This document shows positions 1 through 8,937 of a stretch of DNA of 38,284 nt, in pieces. Numbering within the stretch: the stretch's first letter is position 1; every line of letters begins with the position of its first letter. Source of the stretch: an uncultured Aquabacterium sp. (GTDB taxonomy: Bacteria; Pseudomonadota; Gammaproteobacteria; Burkholderiales; Burkholderiaceae_C); NCBI RefSeq assembly GCF_913773725.1, contig NZ_CAJYGK010000036.1:1-38284 (forward strand). The letters run 5' to 3'. Position numbers and translations under genes: made by a program. The notes beneath the pieces were generated by a model that saw nothing but the letters and a program-made list of their open reading frames with translations, searched no databases and was not told the DNA's origin.

Positions 1-1140
1 CGACCAGGGAACACCTCGCTCCGGCACCCGGCAGGCTTTCAACGCGCCGCCCCATCCTGCCAGCCGCAGAACACCAGACGCCGGCATGGACACATCGCCC
101 AGGGTCACCCCGCCCTGAGCCCCCCACCCCGCCTCGATCGTCTCCGGACGCAGGGGCCGACCACATTGAGCCTCACCGGGCTCCAATCCCGTCTCACAAG
201 GCTCACCCAGGGTCAGCACACCGCGGTACAGCGTGACGCCGGCGCCAGGCCATCGGCCCGCGCGCTGCCGCGCGACCAGAAGCGGGACCTCGTCGGACAG
301 GCGCGTCACCCAAGAGCCCTCAGGCGACACACCGGCCGCCCGCCACCAGGCCAGCAGAACCATGCGTCGCAAGGGGGCAGGCAAGGCAGACCATGCGACC
401 GCATCGAGTTGCCGGGGCCCCTGCGCCAGCGCCTTCAACTGCGTCAGCGCGAACATCTGGGCCACCGCCTGGGCATCCGCCACCCGCCTCGCACTGGCTG
501 CGAGGTTCGCCTCCGCCTCCGGAAAGGCCCCCTGCAACGCTGGCCACACATCCAGCCGCAGGCGGTTGCGCGCATGAACGCGGCTGTCATTGCTGTCGTC
601 GTCCACGTGAACCAGGCGATGGTGTGCCACGTAGGCCTCGATGGCACGTCGGGGCTGATCCAGCCAGGGGCGAACCCAGCACAGCCCGTCACGCCAGGCC
701 TCTCGGGGCATTGCCGCCAACCCGGCCGCGCTGCCGCCGCGCAGCGCCTGAAGCAGCACTGTTTCGGCCTGATCCCGTCGATGGTGGGCCAACAGAACCA
801 GGGTGGCCCCGACCTCACGGGCCATGTCCGCCAGCGCCGCGTAACGCGCACGCCGCGCGGCGGCCTCGATGCCGCCCCCGTCGTCCACGCACACCACGCG
901 GCGCGTCAGGGTACGCACGGGCAAGCCGGCATCGGCCCAGCGCCGGCAGCAATCGTCCACATGGGCCTGCCAGGCGTCGGCCTGCAGGCTGAGCCCGTGG
1001 TGGACATGAAGCGCAACGACCGCCAGACCCGGCACGTCCCGTGCGGCGCTGGCGGTCGCATGAAGCAGCGCGATGGAGTCTCGCCCCCCGCTGCACGCCA
1101 CGGCCACGACGGCCGCGGCGTGATCGGCCTCGGTGCTCAA
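1..1140 (-). CDS. tilS: tRNA(Ile)-lysidine synthase TilS, 3' end beyond window
   Basis: TilS uses ATP and lysine to convert C34 of the CAU-anticodon tRNA-Ile to lysidine, so that it reads AUA. One frame stays open from 1140 to the left edge (380 codons, no stop), so the C-terminus lies outside the window. The PP-loop ATPase motif SGGRDS is at residues 17-22, and further N-type ATPase features follow ([16 protein letters not shown], then [12 protein letters not shown]), as in TilS. The best start is TTG at 1140, which overlaps the accA stop as TTGA; it puts the PP-loop at the usual distance from the N-terminus. No ATG lies in the right place. It is the last visible gene of the cysS-glycosylase-accA-tilS run and is probably translationally coupled to accA. 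Family assignment is firm; the start codon is an inference. Confidence 0.88.
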   Translation of the reverse strand, partial: MSTEADHAAAVVAVACSGGRDSIALLHATASAARDVPGLAVVALHVHHGLSLQADAWQAHVDDCCRRWADAGLPVRTLTRRVVCVDDGGGIEAAARRARYAALADMAREVGATLVLLAHHRRDQAETVLLQALRGGSAAGLAAMPREAWRDGLCWVRPWLDQPRRAIEAYVAHHRLVHVDDDSNDSRVHARNRLRLDVWPALQGAFPEAEANLAASARRVADAQAVAQMFALTQLKALAQGPRQLDAVAWSALPAPLRRMVLLAWWRAAGVSPEGSWVTRLSDEVPLLVARQRAGRWPGAGVTLYRGVLTLGEPCETGLEPGEAQCGRPLRPETIEAGWGAQGGVTLGDVSMPASGVLRLAGWGGALKACRVPERGVPWS

Positions 1141-2108
1141 CGCTCCTTGGTGTCGGTGAAGCGGCCGTAGCTCTGCAGACGCTCGTAGCGCGATTGCAGC
1201 AGGTCCTTGACCTTGAGGTCACTCACCTGACGCAGCGCGTCGTTCAGGCCGCGCTTGAGGTTGGCCGCGGCCTGCTTGTGGTCGCGGTGTGCGCCACCCA
1301 CCGGCTCGCTGATGATCTTGTCGACCAGACCCAGGGCCTTCAGGCGGTGTGCGGTGATGCCGAGTGCCTCGGCGGCATCCGGCGCCTTCTCGGCCGTCTT
1401 CCAGAGGATGGACGCACAGCCTTCCGGCGAGATCACCGAGTACACCGAGTACTGCATCATCAGGACCTGATCGGCCACGCTGATGGCCAGCGCGCCGCCC
1501 GAACCACCCTCACCGATGATGGTGGTGATGATGGGCACCTCCAGCTTGGCCATCTCGAAGATGTTGCGGCCGATGGCTTCCGACTGGTTGCGCTCTTCGG
1601 CACCGATGCCGGGGTAGGCACCCGGGGTGTCGACGAAGGTGAACACCGGCAGGCCGAACTTCTCGGCCGTCTGCATCAGGCGCAGCGCCTTGCGATAGCC
1701 CTCGGGGCGCGACATGCCGAAGTTGCGGGCTGCACGCTCTTTGGTGTCACGGCCCTTCTGATGGCCCACGACCATGCAAGCCTGGCCATTGAAGCGGGCC
1801 AGGCCACCGACGATGGAGAGGTCGTCGGCGAAGTGGCGGTCCCCGTGCATTTCCTGGAAGTCGGTGAACAGCTCGTTCACATAGTCCAGCGTGTAGGGTC
1901 GCTGCGGATGGCGGGCGATCTGCGTGACCTGCCAGGGCGTCAGGTTGGCGTAGATGTCCTTGGTCAGCAACTGGCTCTTCTTGCTGAGGCGATCGATCTC
2001 TTCCGAGATGTCGACAGCCGACTCGCTCTGCACGTAACGCAGCTCTTCGATCTTGGACTCGAGTTCAGCGATCGGTTGCTCGAACTCCAGAAAGTGTCTT
2101 TTGCTCAT
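1137..2108 (-). CDS. accA: Acetyl-CoA carboxylase carboxyltransferase subunit alpha
   Basis: AccA pairs with AccD to form the carboxyltransferase that moves CO2 from carboxybiotin to acetyl-CoA, giving malonyl-CoA in the first committed step of fatty acid synthesis. The 323-residue product is of normal family length and full length: an N-terminal helical segment ([18 protein letters not shown]), then the crotonase-type core with [59 protein letters not shown] and [10 protein letters not shown]. The ATG at 2108 has AAGGA seven bases upstream. It lies 32 bases after the glycosylase gene, and its stop overlaps the tilS start. The accA-tilS order is common in proteobacteria. Identification is certain. 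Confidence 0.98.
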   Translation of the reverse strand: MSKRHFLEFEQPIAELESKIEELRYVQSESAVDISEEIDRLSKKSQLLTKDIYANLTPWQVTQIARHPQRPYTLDYVNELFTDFQEMHGDRHFADDLSIVGGLARFNGQACMVVGHQKGRDTKERAARNFGMSRPEGYRKALRLMQTAEKFGLPVFTFVDTPGAYPGIGAEERNQSEAIGRNIFEMAKLEVPIITTIIGEGGSGGALAISVADQVLMMQYSVYSVISPEGCASILWKTAEKAPDAAEALGITAHRLKALGLVDKIISEPVGGAHRDHKQAAANLKRGLNDALRQVSDLKVKDLLQSRYERLQSYGRFTDTKER

Positions 2109-2140
2109 GGCGAATCCTTCTTCTCTCGTGCGGGCGCCGC

Positions 2141-2836
2141 TCAGTGATCGGCAGGCAGCGGATCAAGACTGCGCCACAGATACCAGGTGCCCACGGTTCG
2201 GTACGGTGCCCAGGCCTCGGCCACATCGCGGGCCTCGGCACGCGAGACGGGCTCACCGCTGAAATAGTTCTGGCTGATGCCCTTGATGAGGCCGACGTCG
2301 TCCAGCGGCAGCACGTTCGGGCGCAGCAGGTGAAAGATCAGGAACATCTCCGCCGTCCAGCGGCCGATGCCGCGGATGTCGGTGAGTTCCTCGATGATGG
2401 CCTCGTCGTCCATCTTCTGCCAGTCGTGCACATGCACCTGGCCGTTGTCGAAGTGGCCTGCCAGGTCGAGCAGGTAGTCCACCTTGCGCGCAGACAGGCC
2501 GATTTCACGCAGCGTGCCGGCTTCGACGCGAAGCAGCGCCTGCACATCGAGCGGGCCGCGCGAATCCTCGGACTCGACCTGGAACAGCGCAAGCAGCCGG
2601 TTCCAGACGGCCTGCGCCGACTTCACCGACACCTGCTGGCCGACGATGGACCGGGCCAGCGTGGTGAACGCGTCGCCACGGGTGTACAGCCGCGCATGGC
2701 CGTGCTCGGCCACCAGCTTGCGCATCACGCGGTCGCGCTTGACCAGGTGCTTGCAGGCATCGTCCCAGTAGGTGGGCGTCACGAGGGTGGTGCTGGCCTG
2801 TGCCGCACCTGCTGTAGACAAAGGGGCGTTCGGCAT
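2141..2836 (-). CDS. DNA-3-methyladenine glycosylase II family (HhH-GPD) protein
   Basis: Predicted base-excision repair glycosylase of the AlkA / HhH-GPD superfamily, which removes alkylated purines such as 3-methyladenine. The product is about 231 residues. Visible family features are [18 protein letters not shown], then the helix-hairpin-helix [18 protein letters not shown] and the following [11 protein letters not shown], whose second Asp is at the position of the AlkA catalytic Asp. It lacks the long N-terminal domain of E. coli AlkA (282 aa), so it resembles the shorter AlkA-type enzymes. The ATG at 2836 overlaps the cysS TGA by one base (TGATG), indicating coupling. A GTG at 2851, five codons upstream, is the alternative. 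Substrate range cannot be read from the sequence. Confidence 0.9.
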   Translation of the reverse strand: MPNAPLSTAGAAQASTTLVTPTYWDDACKHLVKRDRVMRKLVAEHGHARLYTRGDAFTTLARSIVGQQVSVKSAQAVWNRLLALFQVESEDSRGPLDVQALLRVEAGTLREIGLSARKVDYLLDLAGHFDNGQVHVHDWQKMDDEAIIEELTDIRGIGRWTAEMFLIFHLLRPNVLPLDDVGLIKGISQNYFSGEPVSRAEARDVAEAWAPYRTVGTWYLWRSLDPLPADH

Positions 2837-4221
2837 CAGGCTTTCACCCACGTGGTCCCTTGCGGCCCGTCCTTCAACACCACACCTTGCGCCGCGAGCT
2901 CATCGCGGATGCGGTCGGCACCGGCAAAGTCGCGCGCCTTCTTTGCATCAGCGCGTTGAGCGATCAAAGCCTCGATCGCGGCGGCATCCAGACCGGCTGC
3001 TCCGGCACCACCTTGCAGGTAGGCCTTGGGTGGCTGCTGGAGCAGGCCCAACACGGCACCCAGCGCCTTCAATTGTTGCGCCACCTCCAGCGAACCACCG
3101 CGGTTCAACTCGGCGGCCAGCTCGAAGAGCACAGCCAGCGCCACCGGCGTGTTGAAATCCTCGTCCATGGCCGCCTTGAAGCGGACCGAAGCCGGAGCAG
3201 ACCAGTCCACGGGTGCGTCCGGCACATCCGACACGGCATCCAGCGCCGTGTACAGGCGTCGCAGGCCACTGCGGGCGTCATCCAACCCCGCGTCGCTGTA
3301 GTTGAACGGGCTGCGGTAGTGCGTCCGCAGCATGAAGAACCGGATCGTCTCGCCGTCGTACTTCTTCAGCACGTCGCGAATGGTGAAGAAGTTGCCCAGG
3401 CTCTTGGACATCTTCTCGTTGTCGACATTGACGAAACCGTTGTGCAGCCAGTAATTGACGAACCGCTTGCCCGTCGCCCCCTCGCTCTGCGCGATCTCGT
3501 TCTCATGGTGCGGGAACTGCAAATCCAGCCCGCCACCATGAATGTCGAACTGCTCGCCCAGCAGGGCGCAGCTCATGGCCGAGCACTCGATGTGCCAACC
3601 CGGGCGTCCCTCTCCGAAGGGTGACGGGTACTTCGCATCGGCGGGCTCCTCCGCCTTGGCAGACTTCCACAAGACGAAGTCCAGAGGGTCCTGCTTGCCG
3701 TCGTCGACTGCCACGCGCTCACCCGCACGCAATTGGTCCAGCGACTTGCCCGACAGCTTGCCGTACCCATCGAACTTGCGCACGGCATAGTTCACGTCAC
3801 CGTTGCTGGCGCGGTAGGCCAGGCCCCGGGCCTCCAGCCGGCCGATCAGGCTCAACATCTGAGGGACGTACTCTGTCGCGCGGGGCTCGTGCGTCGGCGG
3901 CTCGATGCCCAGTGCGGCGATGTCCTCGTGCATGGCCTGCGCCATCTCTTCGGTCAGCTGGCGGATGGTGATGCCCCGCTCGACCGCTCGACGGATGATC
4001 TTGTCGTCGATGTCCGTGATGTTGCGCACATAGGTGACCTGCAAGCCGCTGGCGCGGAGCCAACGCTGCACCACATCGAAGGCCATCATCATGCGGGCAT
4101 GCCCGACATGGCAGAGGTCGTAGATCGTCATACCGCACACGTACATGCGGACTTGACCTGGCGTCAACGGAACAAACGGCTCGACCTGACGCGACAGGCT
4201 GTTGAATAAGCGCAGACTCAT
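2836..4221 (-). CDS. cysS: Cysteinyl-tRNA synthetase
   Basis: Class Ia aminoacyl-tRNA synthetase that charges tRNA-Cys. The 461-residue product begins [12 protein letters not shown] and matches the normal family length. The Zn/cysteine-binding Cys sits in VCGMTIYD, directly before the HIGH-type motif HVGH. The WHIECSAMS and [14 protein letters not shown] segments, which supply more zinc and substrate ligands, are present, as is the KMSKS signature ([12 protein letters not shown]). The frame stays open upstream to 4344, but those 41 residues ([13 protein letters not shown]...) are not family-like, so the start is placed at ATG 4221. There is no clear ribosome site in front of it. It is the first gene of the minus-strand run that ends with tilS. 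Confidence 0.97.
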   Translation of the reverse strand: MSLRLFNSLSRQVEPFVPLTPGQVRMYVCGMTIYDLCHVGHARMMMAFDVVQRWLRASGLQVTYVRNITDIDDKIIRRAVERGITIRQLTEEMAQAMHEDIAALGIEPPTHEPRATEYVPQMLSLIGRLEARGLAYRASNGDVNYAVRKFDGYGKLSGKSLDQLRAGERVAVDDGKQDPLDFVLWKSAKAEEPADAKYPSPFGEGRPGWHIECSAMSCALLGEQFDIHGGGLDLQFPHHENEIAQSEGATGKRFVNYWLHNGFVNVDNEKMSKSLGNFFTIRDVLKKYDGETIRFFMLRTHYRSPFNYSDAGLDDARSGLRRLYTALDAVSDVPDAPVDWSAPASVRFKAAMDEDFNTPVALAVLFELAAELNRGGSLEVAQQLKALGAVLGLLQQPPKAYLQGGAGAAGLDAAAIEALIAQRADAKKARDFAGADRIRDELAAQGVVLKDGPQGTTWVKA

Positions 4222-4511
4222 GAATGAGGAATACGGGGGCGGCGGCGCGCAGGTACGCGTGGGAACCTCGGCGAAAGGCACAAGCCGGACGCTTTGGCGA
4301 CAGACACGTCGCCGCCCTGTGCACGCCAGCAAGGCGCTCACCACCGCTCGGATACAATCGCCAGAGTATAGCGGGAGGCCCGCACATCAGGGAGACCGTC
4401 GAGTGTGGCGACCGCCTCCGCCTGCTATCCTCGAACGGTTAACGTCCTGCCCGGTGACGCCCGTCACCGCACGTCTGCCGTCCTACCCCCTTTCAACCGG
4501 TACACGATCTC
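4222..4511. promoter_or_regulatory. Divergent intergenic region between cysS and the TPR gene
   Basis: These 290 bases separate two divergent operons and hold no credible gene. On the plus strand a TACAAT hexamer at 4353-4358 (one mismatch to the sigma-70 -10) could serve the TPR operon, although no good -35 lies 17 bases upstream. On the minus strand TATACT at about 4365-4370 is a possible -10 for cysS. Both calls rest on hexamer matches only and are weak individually. The divergent gene layout is the main reason to expect promoters here. Confidence 0.35.
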
Positions 4512-5603
4512 ATGCAAGTTGCAGTGCCTCACGTCGGTCTTCGCCTGACCTCCCTGGCAGCGAAGTTCCTGCTTGTCGCGTCCCTGTCCGTCTCGGCGCT
4601 GAGCGTGCGCGCAGACGATGTCGCAGACGTCCAGAAGCTGCTGTCCGCAGGCAAGAACGCAGAAGCACTGCAGAAGGCCGATCAGTTCCTGGCCAGCAAG
4701 CCCCGTGATCCCATGATGCGCTTCCTGCGCGGCATCAGCCTGTCCCAGGCGGGGCGTACTGCAGAGGCCATCACGGCCTTCACCAAGCTGACCGAAGACT
4801 TCCCCGAACTGCCCGAGCCATTCAACAACCTGGCCGTTCTCTATGCGCAGCAAGGTCAGTATGACAAGGCGCGGACGGCCCTCGAAATGGCGATCCGCAC
4901 CAACCCCAGCTACGCCACGGCCTACGAAAACCTCGGCGACGTGTACGCCAAGCTGGCGAGCCAGGCCTACTCGAAGGCCCTGCAGATCGACACCCGCTCG
5001 GCCGTGGCGCCCAAGCTCGCGATGATTCGCGACCTGTTCCCCAAGGAGCGCAACAGCATCGTCGCCAGCGCAGCCCAAGCCCCCGCCCCTACGCCGGCAC
5101 CCGCCCCCGTTGCGCCCGCGCCCAAGCCGTCTGCGGCACCGGCTCCGGTCACGCCGCCTCCGGCAGCCACGCCGTCGGCGACGCCCCCCGCAGCCAAGCC
5201 GACACCGGCTCCTGCGGCGAAGCCTGAACCGGCACCCAAGCCGACACCCACCGAACCGAAGCCTGACAACCGGGCCAAGGACGTCGAATCCGCCGTTCGT
5301 GGCTGGGCAGACGCCTGGAGCCGCAAGGACCTCAAGGATTACTTCGCTGCGTATGCCCGTGATTTCGACGGCGGCAAGAGCCGTAAGGCCTGGGAAGAAG
5401 AGCGCCGCGATCGGATCAACGGCAAACGCAACATTTCGGTCCGCATCACCAACCTGCGCGTGGACGTTGACGGCAACAAGGCCGTGGCCCGCTTCCGCCA
5501 GGAGTACAAGGCAGACAGCCTCAACGTGAGCAGCAACAAGCGCCTGGATCTCGTCCAGCGCGGCAACAGCTGGGTCATCGTGAAGGAAAGCACCGGTTCG
5601 TGA
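4512..5603 (+). CDS. Secreted TPR protein with NTF2-like C-terminal domain
   Basis: Not a named protein. The 363-residue product has an apparent signal peptide (hydrophobic stretch FLLVASLSVSALS, likely cleavage after VRA at about residue 34). Two to three tetratricopeptide repeats follow, at about residues 36-165 (KNAEALQKADQFLASKP, PFNNLAVLYAQQGQYDKAR, AYENLGDVYAKL). Next come a low-complexity Pro/Ala linker at about 185-250 and a C-terminal NTF2-like alpha/beta domain at about 255-363 (VRGWADAWSRKDLKDYFAAY ... DLVQRGNSWVIVKES). A similar C-terminal domain ends the next gene, an L,D-transpeptidase-family protein, whose GTG overlaps this stop as GTGA. I infer a periplasmic partner or scaffold for the transpeptidase, with the TPRs binding another envelope protein. 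The specific role is unknown. Confidence 0.85.
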   Translation: MQVAVPHVGLRLTSLAAKFLLVASLSVSALSVRADDVADVQKLLSAGKNAEALQKADQFLASKPRDPMMRFLRGISLSQAGRTAEAITAFTKLTEDFPELPEPFNNLAVLYAQQGQYDKARTALEMAIRTNPSYATAYENLGDVYAKLASQAYSKALQIDTRSAVAPKLAMIRDLFPKERNSIVASAAQAPAPTPAPAPVAPAPKPSAAPAPVTPPPAATPSATPPAAKPTPAPAAKPEPAPKPTPTEPKPDNRAKDVESAVRGWADAWSRKDLKDYFAAYARDFDGGKSRKAWEEERRDRINGKRNISVRITNLRVDVDGNKAVARFRQEYKADSLNVSSNKRLDLVQRGNSWVIVKESTGS

Positions 5604-6958
5604 TCAAGGTTGAGATGAGCCGAATGTCGATGTCCGCATCGGCAAGGCGGCTGCGCTGGCCTGAGCGGGCACGGAAGGTTGCCCTGGCGTTCATCGGATC
5701 AGCCCTGCTGCATGCAGGGCTGAGCTCTGACGCGCTCGCCACACGGCAGACGGCGAGCACGCGGGAGGCGCCCGCACCCTCGCGCCCGGCCTCTCGCGCG
5801 CCGACAGCCGAGCGCACGAGCGCCCCTCCGCCCCCGCTGGCACGCCAGGCTGCACCAGCAGAAGCCCGCCTGCTCGAGATCTACCGCCTGATCGGACAGG
5901 GACAGAGCAAGCTCGCGCTCGACAAGGCGCAGGCCCTGGTGCAAGACGTCCCGCACTTCCAGCTGGCCCAACTGGTCTATGGCGACCTGCTGCTGGCGCG
6001 CAACCAGGTGCTGCCATCCATGGGCCACGTCCCGGCAGACATGGTGGCGCGCGCGCCGCAAAGGCTCGAACAACTGCGCACGGAGGCGCACCGTCGACTC
6101 GCAGCCCTGACGGAGCGCCCCCCCACCGACGCCTTGCCCGCTCAGTTCATCGAGGTGCCCTCCAGCACCCGTCATGCGATCGCCGTCGACGCGAGCCGAT
6201 CCAGGCTGTACCTCTTCGAGAACGGCCCCAAGGGGCTGACCCTCGTGGCCGACCATTACGCGTCGGTCGGGCGACTGGGTACGGACAAGAGCGCCGAAGG
6301 GGATCAGCGCACGCCCCTCGGCGTCTACTACATCACCAGCCGCCTTGATGCGAGCCAGCTGACCGACTTCTACGGCGCGGGCGCGCTGCCGCTGAACTAC
6401 CCCAACGAGTACGACCGTCGCCTGGGACGAACCGGCAGCGGCATCTGGCTGCATGGCGTTCCGAGCGACAGCTATGCTCGCAGCCCGAACAGCACCGACG
6501 GCTGTGTCGCACTGGCCAACCCCGAGTTGCAGAGCATCCTGCAACGGGTGCAACCGCGCACGACGCCTGTGGTCATTGCACAGCAGCTTCAGTGGATCAA
6601 GCACGACCAGCGCGAAACCGAGCGTCGGTCGCTTCACAATCTCATCGAAGGCTGGCGAGTCGCCCGCGCCAGCGGCGATCTGAATCGTCTGATGTCGTTC
6701 TACTCCAGTCAGTTCAGCGCAGGCAACCGCGACATCACGCAGTGGCGCCAGACCCTGGAGAGGGAAGTGGTTCAGCAACGCGGGCGCAGCCTGCAACTCA
6801 AGGACCTTGCCATACTCGGCTGGCGCGACAAAAGCGACATCCTGGTCGTCACCTTCGGTGAAATCACCGAAGGGCAGCGCAGCGGTGCCGTCAAGCGCCA
6901 GTATTGGGGCAAGGAAGGCGGTCTCTGGAAAATCTTCTTCGAAGGAGTGATCGGATGA
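5600..6958 (+). CDS. L,D-transpeptidase (YkuD) family protein with NTF2-like C-terminal domain
   Basis: Predicted periplasmic cysteine enzyme acting on peptidoglycan stem peptides. The YkuD domain is at about residues 183-325: [20 protein letters not shown] starts the fold, [11 protein letters not shown] follows, and the active site is GIWLHGVP plus STDGCVAL, giving His285 and catalytic Cys302. Before it lie a hydrophobic N-terminal segment (about 27-47), a Pro/Ala-rich linker and a short TPR-like helical region (about 88-135). After it, residues about 335-452 form an NTF2-like domain resembling the end of the preceding TPR protein. This layout recalls the YafK/LdtF/DpaA type rather than classical crosslinking Ldts, so it could be a transpeptidase, a regulator or a Lpp-peptidoglycan hydrolase. 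GTG 5600 overlaps the previous stop; ATG 5615, with AAGG upstream, is an alternative start. Confidence 0.88.
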   Translation: MIKVEMSRMSMSASARRLRWPERARKVALAFIGSALLHAGLSSDALATRQTASTREAPAPSRPASRAPTAERTSAPPPPLARQAAPAEARLLEIYRLIGQGQSKLALDKAQALVQDVPHFQLAQLVYGDLLLARNQVLPSMGHVPADMVARAPQRLEQLRTEAHRRLAALTERPPTDALPAQFIEVPSSTRHAIAVDASRSRLYLFENGPKGLTLVADHYASVGRLGTDKSAEGDQRTPLGVYYITSRLDASQLTDFYGAGALPLNYPNEYDRRLGRTGSGIWLHGVPSDSYARSPNSTDGCVALANPELQSILQRVQPRTTPVVIAQQLQWIKHDQRETERRSLHNLIEGWRVARASGDLNRLMSFYSSQFSAGNRDITQWRQTLEREVVQQRGRSLQLKDLAILGWRDKSDILVVTFGEITEGQRSGAVKRQYWGKEGGLWKIFFEGVIG

Positions 6959-7536
6959 TGCACCCCCCTTTGCAAGGCTTGGCCCGCATGATGGTGGCCG
7001 GCGCCATTGCCATGTGCACCGTGGTGGCTCAGGCCCAGACCGTGCGCCTTGTCACCTCCCAGGGTGACATCGTGCTGCAACTTGACCCAGCGAAGGCCCC
7101 TCGCACGGTGGAGAACTTCGTGCAATATGTGAAAGCAGGCCACTACAACGGGACGGTCTTTCACCGCGTGATCGACGGGTTCATGATTCAGGGGGGCGGC
7201 ATGACGCCCGACATGAAGGAAAAACCCACCCGCGCGCCCATTCAACTGGAAAGCCAGAACGGCCTGAGCAACCAGCGCGGCACGGTCGCCATGGCCCGCA
7301 CGCGTGATCCGCACTCAGCCACCGCTCAGTTCTTCATCAATGTGAAGGACAATGCCTTTCTTGACGCAGCACGCTCGCCGGACGGTTACGGCTATGCCGT
7401 CTTCGGCAAGGTGACGCAAGGCATGGACGTGGTCGACCGCATCCGCAAGGTGCGCACCACCCAGATCGGCATGTACGCCGACGTGCCTGCCGAACCCGTG
7501 ACCATCAAACAAGCCGTCATCGAGAAACAACCATGA
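6955..7536 (+). CDS. ppiA: Periplasmic peptidyl-prolyl cis-trans isomerase (cyclophilin A type)
   Basis: Cyclophilin that speeds cis-trans isomerisation of Xaa-Pro bonds in exported proteins. The 193-residue product has a Sec signal peptide ([20 protein letters not shown], cleavage after AQA) and a complete cyclophilin domain: [38 protein letters not shown] and GYAVFGKV. The FHR...QFFIN active-site residues are present. The ATG at 6955 overlaps the preceding stop as ATGA, with GAAGGAG seven bases upstream; the second ATG at 6958 is also possible. The product is clearly a paralogue of the next gene. A role in folding envelope proteins, perhaps of this operon, is inference. Confidence 0.95.
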   Translation: MMHPPLQGLARMMVAGAIAMCTVVAQAQTVRLVTSQGDIVLQLDPAKAPRTVENFVQYVKAGHYNGTVFHRVIDGFMIQGGGMTPDMKEKPTRAPIQLESQNGLSNQRGTVAMARTRDPHSATAQFFINVKDNAFLDAARSPDGYGYAVFGKVTQGMDVVDRIRKVRTTQIGMYADVPAEPVTIKQAVIEKQP

Positions 7537-8033
7537 CCAAGACCGTTGAACTTCAGACCACTGCTGGCGTGATCCGCCTGGAACTCGATGAGGCCAAGGC
7601 CCCCATCACCGTGGCCAACTTCCTCGAGTATGTGAACGCTGGCCACTACGATGGCACCGTGTTCCACCGTGTCATCAAGGGCTTCATGATTCAGGGTGGC
7701 GGCTTCGAGCCGGGCCTGAAGCAGAAGGCCACGCGCGGTGAAATCCAGAACGAGGCCAACAACGGCCTGAAGAACGACAAGTACACCATCGCGATGGCGC
7801 GCACGAGCGCCCCGCACTCAGCCAGCGCCCAGTTCTTCATCAACGCCGCCAACAACGACTTCCTGAACTTCAAGGCCGAGTCCGTTCAGGGCTGGGGCTA
7901 CGCCGTGTTTGGTAAGGTTGTGGCGGGGACCGAAGTCGTCGATGCCATCGAAAAAGTGCGCACCGGCCGCAAGGGCTTCCACGACGACGTGCCGCTCGAA
8001 GACGTCGTGATCACCAAGGCTGTCGAAGTCTGA
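7533..8033 (+). CDS. ppiB: Cytosolic peptidyl-prolyl cis-trans isomerase (cyclophilin B type)
   Basis: Cyclophilin of 166 residues without a signal peptide ([18 protein letters not shown]), so cytoplasmic, like E. coli PpiB. All core motifs are present: [39 protein letters not shown] and WGYAVFGKV. The ATG at 7533 overlaps the ppiA stop as ATGA. It aligns with ppiA over nearly its whole length, the same motifs falling in the same order, which points to an old tandem duplication in which one copy gained or kept an export signal. lpxH follows one base after its stop. Confidence 0.97.
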   Translation: MTKTVELQTTAGVIRLELDEAKAPITVANFLEYVNAGHYDGTVFHRVIKGFMIQGGGFEPGLKQKATRGEIQNEANNGLKNDKYTIAMARTSAPHSASAQFFINAANNDFLNFKAESVQGWGYAVFGKVVAGTEVVDAIEKVRTGRKGFHDDVPLEDVVITKAVEV

Positions 8034-8034
8034 C

Positions 8035-8844
8035 GTGACACAGGATGAAAGGGGGGCTCCCCCCTTCCCCACCCCGGACACCCTCAATGCACCGCCCTCG
8101 TGGCGGTGCATTGATTTTGTGTCCGATCTTCATCTTCACGAGGGCTTGCCCAGAACGCGGGATGCACTCGCCCGGTACCTCGCTGCCACCCCTGCGGATG
8201 CTGTGCTCATCTTGGGCGACCTCTTTGAGGCGTGGGTTGGAGACGACATGCGCAGCGAGCCCTTCGAAGCCGGCTGCGTCGAGATTCTCCGCGCGTGCGG
8301 TGAGCAGCGTCACCTCGGCATCATGGTCGGCAACCGCGACTTCCTTCTGGGCGATACCATGTTGCAGGCATGCTGCGCCCACCGGCTGAGCGATCCGACC
8401 GTGCTCGAGGCCTTCGGACAACGTCACCTGCTGATCCATGGCGACAGCCTTTGCCTCGCCGACACGGCCTACCTCCGGTTCAGGGCTCAGGTCCGTCAGC
8501 CCGAATGGCAGCGTGCTTTCCTGGCGGCCCCCCTTGAGGCAAGGCTGGCGCAGGCGCGCCGCATGAGAGAGGCCAGCCAGGCACACCAGCAGCAGCAAGG
8601 GCCGGCGGAGTGGGCCGATGTCGATGAAACTGCAGCCGAAACCTGGCTACAGGCGGCTGCGGCCCACACCCTGATACACGGCCACACCCACCGCCCCACG
8701 AGCATGCCCTTCGGCGGTCACCAAGGCAGCACGCACCGTCGGCGCCACGTCCTGAGCGACTGGGACCTCGACCACGGTCATCCGCGGGCCGAGGTGCTGC
8801 GGCTGACCTCGGCCGGTTTCAGCCGACATCCGGTCGACGCCTGA
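8035..8844 (+). CDS. lpxH: UDP-2,3-diacylglucosamine diphosphatase LpxH
   Basis: LpxH cleaves the pyrophosphate of UDP-2,3-diacylglucosamine to lipid X and UMP, the fourth step of lipid A synthesis at the inner membrane. The metallophosphoesterase motifs appear in order: FVSDLHLHE, LGDLFEAWVGDD, VGNRDFLLG, LLIHGDSLC and LIHGHTHRP, giving the two-Mn site. The product is 269 residues, a little longer than E. coli LpxH (240) because of an N-terminal extension of about 26 residues. It begins with GTG at 8035, one base after the ppiB stop, and no better in-frame ATG lies before the SDLH motif. It ends the envelope operon and is followed by a strong hairpin. Confidence 0.95.
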   Translation: MTQDERGAPPFPTPDTLNAPPSWRCIDFVSDLHLHEGLPRTRDALARYLAATPADAVLILGDLFEAWVGDDMRSEPFEAGCVEILRACGEQRHLGIMVGNRDFLLGDTMLQACCAHRLSDPTVLEAFGQRHLLIHGDSLCLADTAYLRFRAQVRQPEWQRAFLAAPLEARLAQARRMREASQAHQQQQGPAEWADVDETAAETWLQAAAAHTLIHGHTHRPTSMPFGGHQGSTHRRRHVLSDWDLDHGHPRAEVLRLTSAGFSRHPVDA

Positions 8845-8891
8845 GCGACCAGCAGAGGGCCGCCCCCGGGAGCCTGGCCTCCACAAGGACA

Positions 8892-8912
8892 ACGCGGCCC
8901 GGAGGGCCGCGT
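8892..8912. terminator. GC-rich hairpin between convergent lpxH and clpA
   Basis: A perfect 9-bp stem, ACGCGGCCC at 8892-8900 and GGGCCGCGT at 8904-8912 with loop GGA, lies between the ends of two convergent genes. No T-run follows on either strand, so it is not a canonical intrinsic terminator. Its position suggests a shared 3' boundary or mRNA-stabilising hairpin. Confidence 0.6.
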
Positions 8913-8937
8913 CGAGCTGGTCAGCGTCTCACCGCGC

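Noticed and set aside
166..1170. 334-codon plus-strand frame at the left end
   Set aside because: It is opposite tilS, whose PP-loop and N-type motifs are clear in one continuous minus-strand frame.
320..1222. Apparent broken tilS, because several short minus-strand frames cover the area
   Set aside because: Those are other frames. The true tilS frame is uninterrupted from 1140 to base 1 and simply has no stop inside the window.
5065..5270. Possible tandem repeat array in the TPR gene (many CCGGC/GCACC units)
   Set aside because: It is the Pro/Ala-rich linker of the protein, with irregular units and preserved frame, not a DNA-level satellite or CRISPR.
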